Shown one piece after another: positions 16,189 through 24,431 of a stretch of 64,000 bases of DNA. Position numbers and translations under genes: made by a program. Below the pieces are notes generated by a model. It did not search any database. It was not told the origin of the DNA and saw nothing but the letters and a program-made list of their open reading frames with translations. The first letter of the stretch is position 1. Every line of letters begins with the position of its first letter. The DNA comes from Hyphomicrobiales bacterium (GTDB lineage Bacteria > Pseudomonadota > Alphaproteobacteria > Rhodospirillales > JACKKN01): positions 124,001 to 188,000 of the forward strand of contig JACKKN010000003.1 of NCBI GenBank assembly GCA_024236415.1, in the 5' to 3' direction.

Positions 16189-17164
16189 GTTCTGGTACCG
16201 GGACTCCTGGCCCGGCGCCCTGCTGGCGCCCCTGGGCTGGGCCTGGGGCGCCGTGGTGCGCCGGCGCCTGGCCGCCGCCCGGCCCTGGAAGGCGCCGGTC
16301 CCCGTGGTCTGCGTCGGCAACCTGGTGGCCGGCGGCGCCGGCAAGACCCCCGTGGTGCTGGACCTGGCGGGCCGCCTGGCGGCCCGGGGCCTGGCCGTCC
16401 ACCTGCTCAGCCGCGGCTACGGCGGCACCGCCGAGGCCGGGCCCCTGCGCGTGGACCCGGGGCGCCACGGCGCCGCGCAAGTGGGCGACGAGCCCCTGCT
16501 GCTGGCCCGCCGCGCGCCCACCTGGGTCGGCGCCGACCGCGCCGCCGCGGCCCGCGCCGCGGTGGCCGACGGGGCCCAGGTCCTGGTCATGGACGACGGC
16601 TTCCAGAACCCGGGACTGGCCAAGGACCTGTCGATCCTGGTGGTGGACGGACGGCGCGGTTTCGGCAACGGCCGGGTCATGCCGGCGGGGCCCCTGCGCG
16701 AACCCCTGGCCGGCGGTCTGGCCCGGGCCGGGGCCCTGGTGGTCATGGGAGAGGACGAATGGGGCGAGGACGAACGGGGCGCGGCGGCGCGGGCCGGCGC
16801 GCTGCCGGTGCTGGGCGCCCGCCCGGTGCCGGGGCCCGAGGCGGCGGACCTGCGCGGCCGGCGGGTGGCCGCCTTCGCCGGCATCGGCGACCCCGGGAAG
16901 TTCTTCCGCACCCTGGACGCCCTGGGCGCCGAGCGGGCGGTCAGCCGCGCCTTCGCCGACCACCACCCCTACACGGTGGCCGACCTGGCGCGCCTGGCGC
17001 GGGAGGCCGAGGCCGCCGGCGCCGTCCTGGTGACCACGGAAAAGGACGCCGTGCGCCTGCCGACCACCGAGCCGGGCCTGGTCACGGTCTTGACAATCAC
17101 ACTGCAATGGGACGACGAAGGGGCCATGGACGCCCTGCTGCAGCCCCTTCTCGCCCATGTCTGA
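16175..17164 (+). CDS. lpxK: Tetraacyldisaccharide 4'-kinase
   Basis: LpxK phosphorylates the 4' position of the lipid A disaccharide. The 329-residue protein carries the P-loop in VGNLVAGGAGKTPVV near residues 46-60. The motifs LSRGYGG near 78 and MDDGFQNPGL near 138 are diagnostic of LpxK. A hydrophobic N-terminus (WPGALLAPLGWAWGAVV) would attach it to the inner membrane. The GTG at 16175 lies inside the end of waaA (14-base overlap), and the stop overlaps lpxL by eight bases. This tight packing indicates one transcript and coupled translation. Length matches the family. Confidence 0.93.
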   Translation: MRAPEFWYRDSWPGALLAPLGWAWGAVVRRRLAAARPWKAPVPVVCVGNLVAGGAGKTPVVLDLAGRLAARGLAVHLLSRGYGGTAEAGPLRVDPGRHGAAQVGDEPLLLARRAPTWVGADRAAAARAAVADGAQVLVMDDGFQNPGLAKDLSILVVDGRRGFGNGRVMPAGPLREPLAGGLARAGALVVMGEDEWGEDERGAAARAGALPVLGARPVPGPEAADLRGRRVAAFAGIGDPGKFFRTLDALGAERAVSRAFADHHPYTVADLARLAREAEAAGAVLVTTEKDAVRLPTTEPGLVTVLTITLQWDDEGAMDALLQPLLAHV

Positions 17165-18059
17165 GCCCGCCGCCGACCGTCTGCCCCGTGGCCGCCGCCT
17201 GGCCTACCGGCTGCAGGCCTGGGGCGCCTGGGCGTTCTATGGCCTGGTGGGCCTGCTGCCGGCGCGGACCGCGTCCGACCTGGGCGGCTGGCTGGGCCGC
17301 CTGGTGGGGCCCCGGGCCGCGGTGTCGCGGCGCGCCCGGCGCAACCTGGAGCGGGCCTTTCCGGACAAGTCCCCGGACCAGATCGACGCCATCCTGGCCG
17401 GCATGTGGGACAACCTGGGCCGGACCCTGTTCGAGTTCCCGCACCTGGCCCGTTTCCGGTTCAACACGCCCGGGGCGGAGGTGGAGATCGTCGGGGTCGA
17501 GCACCTGGAACTGCTGCGCGACGACGGCGCGCCGGGCATCTTCTTTTCCGGCCACATGGCCAACTGGGAGGTGGCGGCCCTGACCACCAGCCACATCGGC
17601 CTGCCCATCCACCTGATCTACCGCGCCCCCAACAACCCCTACGCCGACGCCCTGTTCCGCCGCCGCCACCCCTACGAGGGCGAGATGCTGCCCAAGGGGC
17701 CCAGGGGCGCGCGGCGGGCCATGAAGCTGCTGGGCCAGGGCGGCCACCTGGGCATGCTGGTGGACCAGAAGATGAACGACGGCATCCCCGTGCCCTTCTT
17801 CGGCCGCGACGCCATGACCGCGCCGGCCCTGGCGCAGCTGGCGCTGCGCTACCGCTGTCCGGTGGTGCCGGCGCGGGTCGAGCGCCTGGGCCCGGCGCAC
17901 ATGCGGGTCACCCTGTTCCCGCCCATGGACCTGCCCGACAGCGGCGACCGCGCCGCCGACGTGGCGGCGGTCATGGCCCGGGTCAACGGCATGCTGGAGG
18001 CATGGATCCGCGAGCGGCCGGAACAGTGGCTGTGGCTGCATAACCGCTGGCCGGACTGA
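17157..18059 (+). CDS. lpxL: Lipid A biosynthesis lauroyl (late) acyltransferase
   Basis: The 300-residue protein belongs to the LpxL/LpxM (HtrB) family of late acyltransferases, which add secondary acyl chains to Kdo2-lipid A. The catalytic H-x4-E is in FFSGHMANWE near residue 132. A hydrophobic N-terminal helix (about 20-40) would anchor it at the inner membrane. It begins at ATG 17157, overlapping the lpxK stop, and is the last gene of the envelope operon before a strong terminator. LpxL and LpxM, and chain-length preference, cannot be separated from sequence; position after lpxK and the single copy here favour the LpxL role. Confidence 0.85.
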   Translation: MSEPAADRLPRGRRLAYRLQAWGAWAFYGLVGLLPARTASDLGGWLGRLVGPRAAVSRRARRNLERAFPDKSPDQIDAILAGMWDNLGRTLFEFPHLARFRFNTPGAEVEIVGVEHLELLRDDGAPGIFFSGHMANWEVAALTTSHIGLPIHLIYRAPNNPYADALFRRRHPYEGEMLPKGPRGARRAMKLLGQGGHLGMLVDQKMNDGIPVPFFGRDAMTAPALAQLALRYRCPVVPARVERLGPAHMRVTLFPPMDLPDSGDRAADVAAVMARVNGMLEAWIRERPEQWLWLHNRWPD

Positions 18060-18075
18060 CCGGCTTTCAGCAACG

Positions 18076-18105
18076 AAAAACGGCCGGGAAACCCCGGCCG
18101 TTTTC
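18076..18105. terminator. Bidirectional terminator after lpxL
   Basis: An 8-bp GC stem (18081-18088 with 18093-18100, loop AAAC) is flanked by an A-run upstream and TTTTC downstream, extending the pairing. It ends the envelope operon and can also serve the small convergent gene at 18130-18291. Confidence 0.88.
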
Positions 18106-18129
18106 AAAGAGATCGGATCGTGGTGCGGC

Positions 18130-18291
18130 TCAGCCGCCGGGCTTGGCCGGGGGCTGGGGCGTGGTGTCGGCCACGGTCTTGTCGCTGGGCAGCCACACGC
18201 TCTGCGTCGTGTGCATGGGGCAGGCGCTGGCGGCCGCCGACAGGGCGGCGACGAAAGCGGAAACGGCCGTGAAGGTCAGAAGTTTGCGCAT
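18130..18291 (-). CDS. Small secreted protein of 53 residues
   Basis: A short frame begins at ATG 18291, seven bases after a clear AAGGAG. It encodes 53 residues starting MRKLLTFTAVSAFVAALSAA. The first 23 residues are a textbook signal peptide ending ASA, followed by CPMHTTQSVW. The mature part is only about 30 residues and Thr/Pro-rich. The single Cys directly after the cleavage site could suggest a lipoprotein, but the lipobox is atypical, so signal peptidase I processing is more likely. I do not recognise a named family. It lies convergent to lpxL, with the shared terminator between them, and has no operon partner. Confidence 0.7.
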   Translation of the reverse strand: MRKLLTFTAVSAFVAALSAAASACPMHTTQSVWLPSDKTVADTTPQPPAKPGG

Positions 18292-18378
18292 CCAACGTCT
18301 CCTTAAAGGAAGCCTATCTGTCGGCGAGTATACGTGTGCCGCGGGTTCGCCGCAATCAATATTGATTTGCAGTTGGAG

Positions 18379-19053
18379 TCACGATGGCGTGTCCAGGGCC
18401 GCCAGCGCCGCCGCCAGGCCCAGTTCGGGGCTGGCCAGGACCGGCGCCGCCAGGTCGCGGCACAGGTCCGCCGCCCCGGCCATGGAGGCCTGGGCCAGGA
18501 CCACCGCGTCGGCGCCGGCGGCGATTCCCCGCACGCCCGTGGCCACGGCGTTCCAGTAGGCGGGCAGGTCGCCGGCCTCGAAGTGGGCCCAGGCATCGGC
18601 GAGGAGGTGGGTGGTGAGGACGGCCGTGCTGTCCCGCTCCCGCGCCACCGCGGCCAGCAGGTCCAGCGTCGGCGCCAGGGTCGAGGCCAGGCAGGCGGCC
18701 ACGGCCACCCGGCCGCCGCCGGCGTCGGCCAGGTCCAGGGCGCGCTCGGCCATGGGCCGGTCCACGCGCAGGAACCCGGCCTCCTCGGCCGCCGGCCCCA
18801 GGGTCGAGCAGGTGCACAGCAGCACCCGCGCCCCGGCGTCGCGGGCCACCTCGGCCATGCGCCGGGCGGCGTCGCGGCGCAGGTCGTCGGTCAGGGCACC
18901 GGCGGCGGCGGCGCGGGCCAGCAGGTCGGCCCCCACGGCATGGACGGCGGCGGTGCCCGGCGCCAGGCGGTCCAACAGGCCGGCGAACAGGGCCCGGTTC
19001 GAGTCGGCGGTGTGGAACAGGGCCAGGGGAGGGGACGGGGCCGCCATGGTCAT
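18379..19053 (-). CDS. Aspartate/glutamate racemase-like protein
   Basis: The 224-residue protein resembles the Asp/Glu/hydantoin racemase superfamily. An N-terminal LALFHTADSNRALFAGLLDR is followed by the first cysteine region VLLCTCSTLGPAAEEAG near residue 80. A second half, VAVAACLASTLAPTLDLL, is near 115. The active-site cysteine pair expected in a true racemase is only partly evident: the first Cys is present, and the second half has ADAVVLAQASMAG where a Cys is normal. Function as an active racemase is therefore uncertain. The start codon ATG 19053 overlaps the stop of the M23 peptidase by four bases (ATGA), so it is the last gene of the xseA operon. Confidence 0.65.
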   Translation of the reverse strand: MTMAAPSPPLALFHTADSNRALFAGLLDRLAPGTAAVHAVGADLLARAAAAGALTDDLRRDAARRMAEVARDAGARVLLCTCSTLGPAAEEAGFLRVDRPMAERALDLADAGGGRVAVAACLASTLAPTLDLLAAVARERDSTAVLTTHLLADAWAHFEAGDLPAYWNAVATGVRGIAAGADAVVLAQASMAGAADLCRDLAAPVLASPELGLAAALAALDTPS

Positions 19054-19865
19054 TGGGCCGCCGGCGGCGGGCCGGCCACCAGGGCCGGGTCCAGCGCGGT
19101 GGCGAACAGGCTGATGCCCCAGTGCAGGTGCGGCCCCGTGGCCCGCCCCGACTGGCCCACGGTGCCGATCACCGCGCCCCGCTCCACCACCTGCCCCTCG
19201 GCGACGCGCAGGTCGCGCATGTGGGCGTAGACGCTGGTCAGGCCGTGGCCGTGGTCGACCATGACGGTCTTTCCCGTGTAGTACATGTCCGGCGCGGCCA
19301 GGGCCACCACCCCGTCGGCGGCGGCGCGCACCGGGGTGCCCGCCGGGGCCGCGATGTCCACCCCCCGGTGCGGGCTGCGCGGCTTGCCGTTCAGGATCCG
19401 CTGGCTGCCGAAGACGCCGCTGACGGTCCCGGCCACGGGCCAGACGAAGCCGCCGGCAAAACCGGCGCGGTCCGAATCGACGCCGCGTACGGCCTTGATG
19501 CGGGCCGATTCGGCGCGGATGCGGGCCAGGGTCTCGGGCGGCGGCGTGACCTTTTTCGGCGGCAGGCCGTCGATGCGCTGGATGCGGTACTCGCGCGTCG
19601 TGACGGTCAGCCGGCGGGTGGTCTCGGTGCCGTCGGGCGCGCGCACGGCCACGCTGACGGGCCCCTCGGCGTCGCGGCCCAGGCCGACCAGGAACAGGCC
19701 CCCGGGCGACACCCGCACCGGACGGCCGTCCACTCGCACGGTGCTGCCCGGCGCCGCCTGGCCCACGGCCAGGGCGCCCTGGGGATAGCGGTCGGCCAGG
19801 CCCCATTCGGCCGCCGCGGGCAGGGACCAGGCCCACAGGACCAGGGCCAGGAGACCGGCCCTCAC
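19050..19865 (-). CDS. Secreted M23 family peptidoglycan endopeptidase
   Basis: The 271-residue protein has a signal peptide (VRAGLLALVLWAWSLPAAA) and a C-terminal LytM/M23 metalloendopeptidase domain. Zinc ligands are visible in HRGVDIAAPAGTPV (near residue 170) and in the HxH of GPHLHWGISL (near residue 250). An N-terminal beta-rich domain (about 25-110) precedes it. It should cut peptide cross-links in the periplasm. The GTG start at 19865 overlaps the xseA stop, and its own stop overlaps the next start, so translation is coupled. No coiled coil is seen, so it is not an EnvC-like activator but a candidate active enzyme. Confidence 0.87.
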   Translation of the reverse strand: MRAGLLALVLWAWSLPAAAEWGLADRYPQGALAVGQAAPGSTVRVDGRPVRVSPGGLFLVGLGRDAEGPVSVAVRAPDGTETTRRLTVTTREYRIQRIDGLPPKKVTPPPETLARIRAESARIKAVRGVDSDRAGFAGGFVWPVAGTVSGVFGSQRILNGKPRSPHRGVDIAAPAGTPVRAAADGVVALAAPDMYYTGKTVMVDHGHGLTSVYAHMRDLRVAEGQVVERGAVIGTVGQSGRATGPHLHWGISLFATALDPALVAGPPPAAQ

Positions 19866-21343
19866 AGCAGCTCGCCCTGGCGGTCGTCGCCGCCCTTGGG
19901 TCGGCGCGGCTGCGGCTTGGGTTTGGCCGGTGGCGGCGCGCCGCCGCCCCGGGCCACGGCGTCCACGGCGCCGTCGCGGAACTGGATCGACAGCGCCATG
20001 CCCGGGGCCACGCCGGCCGCCGCCAGCACCGGCTCGCCGGCGCCGTCGCGGACCAGGGCGAAGCCCCGCTCCAGCACCCGCCGGTGGGAATAGCTTTCCA
20101 GCAGGGCGCCCAGTTGCGTCGCCTCGGTCCGCCGGTGGCGCAGCAGGTTGCGCACGGCCACGTCCAGGGCCCGGGCCGTGGCCGCCAGGCGGTCGCGCCC
20201 CTGGTCGATGCGCCGACCGGGGTGGGTCAGGCCGGCGGCCAGGCGGTCCAGCCGCGCGCGCCGCGCCGCCAGGCCCACGGCCAGGCCGTTGTCCAGGCGT
20301 TCCGACCAGTCGTCCAGGCGCTGCGCCGCCTCGCCGGTCAGGCGCCCCAGGTTGGGCAGGCCCCGGGCCAGCCCCTCCAGGCGCAGGCGGCGTTCCTGCA
20401 GCGCGCGGTTCAGGGCGGCGGCCATGCGCGCGCCGTCGTCCAGGACCTGGGCCATCAGCTCGGCGCGCACCGGCACGGCCATCTCGGCGGCGGCGGTGGG
20501 GGTGGGGGCGCGGCGGTCGGCGGCGAAGTCGATCAGGGTGGTGTCGGTCTCGTGGCCCACGGCCGAGATCAGGGGGATCGTGCAGGCGGCGGCGGCGCGC
20601 ACCACCACCTCCTCGTTGAAGGCCCACAGGTCTTCCAGGCTGCCGCCGCCGCGGGCGACGATCACCAGGTCGGGCCGCGGGATGGCGCCGTCCGGGGGCA
20701 GGGCGTCGAAGCCGCGGATGGCGGCGGCCACCTGCTGGGCCGCGCCCTCGCCCTGCACCAGCACCGGCCACAGCAGCACCCGGCGCGGGAAGCGGTCGCC
20801 CAGGCGGTGCAGGATGTCGCGGATCACGGCCCCGGTGGGCGAGGTGACGACGCCGATGACTTCGGGCAGGAAGGGCAGGGGGCGCTTGCGCTCGGCGTCG
20901 AACAGGCCCTCGGCGGCCAGGGCCCGGCGCCGGTCCTCCAGCAGCCTCAGCAGGGCGCCCTCGCCGGCCAGCTCCAGGGACTCGACCACCATCTGGTACT
21001 TGGACCGCCCGGCATAGGTGGTCAGGCGGCCGGTGGCGACGACCTCCATGCCGTCCTCGGGGGCGATGCCCAGGCGCCCGGCGCTGGTGCGCCAGCAGAC
21101 CCCGTCCAGGTTGGCCTCGGCGTCCTTGAGGGTGAAGTACAGGTGCCCCGACGCGGCCCGTTTGAAGCCCGAAATCTCGCCGCGCACCCGCACCCGGGCG
21201 AAGGCCCCTTCCACGGTCAGCTTGACGGCCTGGGAGATTTCGCCGACGGTGCGCACCGGCAGGTTGTGGTCGGCCCCCGAGTTGCCGGACGAGGGGCCGG
21301 TGGCCGGCGCGCCGATGTTGGGGTCTTGTGTCATCTCCGACAC
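19862..21343 (-). CDS. xseA: Exodeoxyribonuclease VII large subunit
   Basis: XseA is the catalytic large subunit of the single-strand exonuclease ExoVII. The 493-residue protein has the N-terminal OB fold (VGEISQAVKLTVEGAFARVR near residue 33, then VRGEISGFKRAASGHLYFTL). It also has the catalytic-domain signatures VTSPTGAVIRDILHR near 166 and RGGGSLEDLWAFNEE near 225. A long helical region follows, and the C-terminal tail is basic and Pro-rich. GTG 21343 and ATG 21334 are both possible starts. The divergent neighbour is purD, 83 bases away. The small subunit XseB is not in the window. The downstream M23 peptidase overlaps by four bases. Confidence 0.94.
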   Translation of the reverse strand: MSEMTQDPNIGAPATGPSSGNSGADHNLPVRTVGEISQAVKLTVEGAFARVRVRGEISGFKRAASGHLYFTLKDAEANLDGVCWRTSAGRLGIAPEDGMEVVATGRLTTYAGRSKYQMVVESLELAGEGALLRLLEDRRRALAAEGLFDAERKRPLPFLPEVIGVVTSPTGAVIRDILHRLGDRFPRRVLLWPVLVQGEGAAQQVAAAIRGFDALPPDGAIPRPDLVIVARGGGSLEDLWAFNEEVVVRAAAACTIPLISAVGHETDTTLIDFAADRRAPTPTAAAEMAVPVRAELMAQVLDDGARMAAALNRALQERRLRLEGLARGLPNLGRLTGEAAQRLDDWSERLDNGLAVGLAARRARLDRLAAGLTHPGRRIDQGRDRLAATARALDVAVRNLLRHRRTEATQLGALLESYSHRRVLERGFALVRDGAGEPVLAAAGVAPGMALSIQFRDGAVDAVARGGGAPPPAKPKPQPRRPKGGDDRQGELL

Positions 21344-21426
21344 TATTTATGATACGGACCCACGGAGCAAGGGGCGGCGCGCGCAGGCGCGAGGGCAACA
21401 AGAACGGGACACGAGGGACAGTCGGC

Positions 21427-22707
21427 ATGAAGGTTCTGGTGGTGGGCGGCGGCGGCCGCGAGCACGCGCTGTGCTGGGCGATCGCGCAATCGCCCAAGTG
21501 CGACAAGCTCTATTGCGCGCCGGGCAACGCCGGCATCGCCCAGGTGGCCGAGTGCGTCGACATCTCCGCCGACAACGTATCCAAGCTGGTGGACTTCGCC
21601 AGCCACAACGGCATCGACTTCGTCGTCGTCGGCCCGGAACAGCCGCTGACCGCGGGTATCGTCGACCGGTTGCACGGCGCCGGCATCAAGGCCTTCGGCC
21701 CCAGCGCCGCGGCGGCCGAGATCGAGGGCTCGAAGAGCTTCATGAAGGACCTGCTGGGCAAGTACGACGTGCCCACGGCCGACTACGCCGTGTTCGACGA
21801 GCCGGACCAGGCCAAGGAATACATCATCCGCAAGGGCGCGCCGCTGGTCATCAAGGCCGACGGCCTGGCCGCCGGCAAGGGCGTGATCCTGTGCCGCAAC
21901 AACAACGAGGCCTTCGCCGCCATCGATCACATCATGACCGAGCGCGAGTTCGGCGAATCGGGCGCCCTGGTGGTGATCGAGGAGTTCCTGGACGGCGAGG
22001 AGGCCAGCTTCTTCGCCCTGGTGGACGGCAAGCGGGCGGTGCCCCTGATCTCGGCCCAGGACCACAAGACCGCCTACGACGGCGACGAGGGCCCCAATAC
22101 CGGCGGCATGGGCGCCTACTGCCCGGCCCCGGTGGTGACCGACGAGATCGCCACCATGATCATGGACACGGTCATCACCCCGGTGATCGAGGGCATGGCG
22201 TCCGAGGGGCGGCCCTATAAGGGCGTGCTGTACGCCGGCCTGATGATCACCGACGCCGGGCCCAAGGTGCTGGAATTCAACGTGCGATTCGGCGACCCCG
22301 AGTGCCAGCCGCTGATGACGATGCTGGAATCCGACATCCTGGAGGCCCTGCTGGCCTGTGCCGAGGGCAAGCTGGACAAGGTCGACCTGCGCTGGCACGA
22401 CGGCTGCGCCCTGGTGGTGGTCATGGCCACCAAGGGGTATCCCGGGTTCTACGAGAAAGGCTCGGTGATCCGGGGCCTGGACGGCGCCGGCGAGGTCGAG
22501 GGGGTGACCGTGTTCCACGCCGGCACCAAGGCCGACCGGCAGGGCCACTTCACTGCCCAGGGCGGGCGGGTGCTGGGGGTCACGGCCCGCGGCGCGACCG
22601 TGGCCGAGGCCCAGGCGCGGGCCTATGCGGCCGTCGACCGCATCGACTGGCCCGAGGGCTTCTGCCGCCGCGACATCGGCTGGCGCGCCATCCAGCGCGA
22701 GGGCTGA
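21427..22707 (+). CDS. purD: Phosphoribosylamine-glycine ligase
   Basis: PurD joins phosphoribosylamine and glycine with ATP in the second step of purine synthesis. The 426-residue protein starts MKVLVVGGGGREHALCWAIA, the family signature. ATP-grasp features are PLVIKADGLAAGKGV near residue 140 and LEFNVRFGDPECQ near 281, with GPNTGGMGAYCP near 223. Length is normal. It is monocistronic here and divergent from xseA, an arrangement common in alphaproteobacteria. No PurR or riboswitch signal was recognised in the 83-base upstream gap. Confidence 0.95.
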   Translation: MKVLVVGGGGREHALCWAIAQSPKCDKLYCAPGNAGIAQVAECVDISADNVSKLVDFASHNGIDFVVVGPEQPLTAGIVDRLHGAGIKAFGPSAAAAEIEGSKSFMKDLLGKYDVPTADYAVFDEPDQAKEYIIRKGAPLVIKADGLAAGKGVILCRNNNEAFAAIDHIMTEREFGESGALVVIEEFLDGEEASFFALVDGKRAVPLISAQDHKTAYDGDEGPNTGGMGAYCPAPVVTDEIATMIMDTVITPVIEGMASEGRPYKGVLYAGLMITDAGPKVLEFNVRFGDPECQPLMTMLESDILEALLACAEGKLDKVDLRWHDGCALVVVMATKGYPGFYEKGSVIRGLDGAGEVEGVTVFHAGTKADRQGHFTAQGGRVLGVTARGATVAEAQARAYAAVDRIDWPEGFCRRDIGWRAIQREG

Positions 22708-22783
22708 CCGGCGCCTTTTCGGCGCCGCCCGCCGTCCCCATATGACCGTCACCGACCGGCCACGACCAGACCCGGGGGATTCC

Positions 22784-23101
22784 ATGGACGACAAGACCCG
22801 CACCGAACTGGAGGCCGCCGCCTTCCGCGGCCTCGTCGAGCACCTGCAGAAGCGCACCGACGTGCAGAACATCGACCTCATGAACCTGGCCGGGTTCTGC
22901 CGCAACTGCCTGTCGAAATGGTACCGCGCCGCGGCCGACGAACGCGGCCTGGACATGACCTACGACGACGCCCGCACGGTGGTCTACGGCATGCCCTACG
23001 ACGACTGGAAGGACAAGTTCCAGCACGAGGCCACGGACGAGCAGAAACGCCTGTACGAAGAGACCAAGCCCCTGCACGCCGAGATCAGCGGGCACAAGTA
23101 G
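22784..23101 (+). CDS. DUF1244 family protein
   Basis: This 105-residue protein matches DUF1244, a compact mostly helical family of proteobacteria without known activity. Conserved features are MNLAGFCRNCLSKWY near residue 35, with a CxxC pair, and MTYDDARTVVYGMPYDDWK near residue 56. It has no signal peptide, so it should be cytoplasmic. The CxxC could bind metal, but that is a guess. It starts at ATG 22784 after CGGGGGAT, 76 bases downstream of purD, and may be on the purD transcript. The REPIN-like repeat starts 13 bases after its stop. Confidence 0.82.
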   Translation: MDDKTRTELEAAAFRGLVEHLQKRTDVQNIDLMNLAGFCRNCLSKWYRAAADERGLDMTYDDARTVVYGMPYDDWKDKFQHEATDEQKRLYEETKPLHAEISGHK

Positions 23102-23113
23102 GGGGCTCTTCTC

Positions 23114-23241
23114 CCGTCGTTCCCGCGCAGGCGGGAACCCATTCCGCCTTCGTGGATGGGTGACGGGCGGCGGCCAACCCGGACCAGATCCATTGCCGGT
23201 GAGGACGACGGAATAGGCTCCCGCCTGCGCGGGAGCGACGG
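23114..23241. repeat. REPIN-like inverted pair of palindromic repeats
   Basis: Two 35-base units face each other at 23114-23148 and 23207-23241, and match at 31 of 35 positions when one is reversed. Each folds into a 7-bp stem with a 4-base loop (TTCCCGC/GCGGGAA on the left, CTCCCGC/GCGGGAG on the right). The stem difference is compensatory. This is the layout of a REPIN, a mobile doublet of REP sequences moved by RAYT transposases, one of which is encoded at 57814-58644. Confidence 0.8.
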
Positions 23242-23259
23242 TTGATGGGGGTTGCCGGC

Positions 23260-23910
23260 CTACCCCGCCACCTCGTAGCGCAGGCGCCAGAAGTAGGGCA
23301 GTTCCACCAGGTCCAGGTTGCGGGCGCGGCCGTCCAGCAGGGCGGTGAACTCGGCCCGGTCGGGGAAGTTCTTCAGCACCCGGTGCCGGCTGCCGTCCGA
23401 CAGGGGGCGCAGCTGGTAGGTGTTGCCGTCGCCGTCGGTCTCGGCGATGGGGGTGCTGCTGCCGGCCACGAATCGGTTGTCCACGAACACCACCCGCCCG
23501 CCCGGGCCCAGGCGCCGGTGCACGGCGTCCAGAAAGGCCGGCAGGTCCGGCCGCGGCACGTGGGACCACCAGAAGCCGGCGAACAGCGCCGTGAAGTCCC
23601 CCGGCGCGGCGGCCGGGTCGTAGGCGTCACAGGTGCCGAAGGTGACTTTATCCGGCGGCCAGTCCTTGGCTTTCGCGATCTCCAGGGGCTCGGCCACGGC
23701 GTCGGTCGCGTGCAGGCGGCGCGCCGACCGGGCGATCACCTGGCTCCAGTAGCCGGTGCCGCAGGCGATCTCCAGCACCTCGTGGCCGGCCAGGTCGTCG
23801 GCCAGCAGGGCGGCCAGGCGGGCCAGGTCCTCTTGGCGTTCGGGCTTCTCGTAGATGCGCTCGTACTCCCGGGCCCGGCGGGCGTAGTAGGCGCGCAGCT
23901 CGCCGCTCAT
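23260..23910 (-). CDS. Class I SAM-dependent methyltransferase
   Basis: The 216-residue protein has a Rossmann methyltransferase core with motif I LEIACGTGYWSQVI near residue 47. Acidic position LHATDAVAEPLEIA lies near 69, and a post-motif RLGPGGRVVFVDNRF near 133. It resembles the methyltransferase-11/25 class. There is no membrane segment. The substrate cannot be named. It starts at ATG 23910, which overlaps the tadA stop (ATGA), so it is co-translated with the tRNA deaminase. That does not prove a tRNA substrate. It converges with the REPIN-like repeat. Confidence 0.8.
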   Translation of the reverse strand: MSGELRAYYARRAREYERIYEKPERQEDLARLAALLADDLAGHEVLEIACGTGYWSQVIARSARRLHATDAVAEPLEIAKAKDWPPDKVTFGTCDAYDPAAAPGDFTALFAGFWWSHVPRPDLPAFLDAVHRRLGPGGRVVFVDNRFVAGSSTPIAETDGDGNTYQLRPLSDGSRHRVLKNFPDRAEFTALLDGRARNLDLVELPYFWRLRYEVAG

Positions 23911-24353
23911 CGCCGCGCCCGGAAGAAGTCGCGCAGCAGGGCCGCGGCATCGGTCTCGGCCACCCCGCCGACCACCTCGGGGCGGTGGTGGCAGGTGACC
24001 TGGTCGAAGATGCGGGGGCCGTGCTCGACCCCGCCGCCCTTGGGGTCGTAGGCGGCGAACACCAGGCGGCGGATGCGGGCGAACGAGATGGCGGCGGCGC
24101 ACATGGCGCAGGGCTCCAGGGTCACGTACAGGTCGCAGTCGGGCAGGCGCGGCTCGCCCCGGGCGGCGGCGGCGGCGCGCAGCACCAGCACCTCGGCGTG
24201 GGCGGTGGGGTCGCACAGCTCCTCGGTGCGGTTGCCGTCGGCGGCCAGGACCCGGCCCTCGCGCACCACCACGGCGCCCACCGGCACCTCGCCGCGGGCG
24301 GCGGCGGCGCGGGCCTGGTCCAGCGCCTGGGCCATGAAGGAATCGCCGTGCAT
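23907..24353 (-). CDS. tadA: tRNA-specific adenosine deaminase
   Basis: TadA converts adenosine 34 of tRNA-Arg to inosine. The 148-residue protein has the cytidine-deaminase zinc site: HAE in DPTAHAEVLVL (proton shuttle Glu) and PCAMC in LEPCAMCAAAISFARI. The N-terminus DSFMAQALDQARAAAARGEV is typical. Start ATG 24353 is used; an internal ATG at 24335 is a second option. The gene is divergent from the C26 amidohydrolase and overlaps the methyltransferase by four bases. It belongs to a translation-related neighbourhood with a pseudouridine synthase and rsmD across the divergent gap. Confidence 0.92.
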   Translation of the reverse strand: MHGDSFMAQALDQARAAAARGEVPVGAVVVREGRVLAADGNRTEELCDPTAHAEVLVLRAAAAARGEPRLPDCDLYVTLEPCAMCAAAISFARIRRLVFAAYDPKGGGVEHGPRIFDQVTCHHRPEVVGGVAETDAAALLRDFFRARR

Positions 24354-24431
24354 GGCGCGCAGGGTGCGCCGGGCGCCGTGGCCGGTCAAGGGCCATTGCG
24401 CGGGGGCGCCGGCGCGCCTAAAGTCCGCCCC

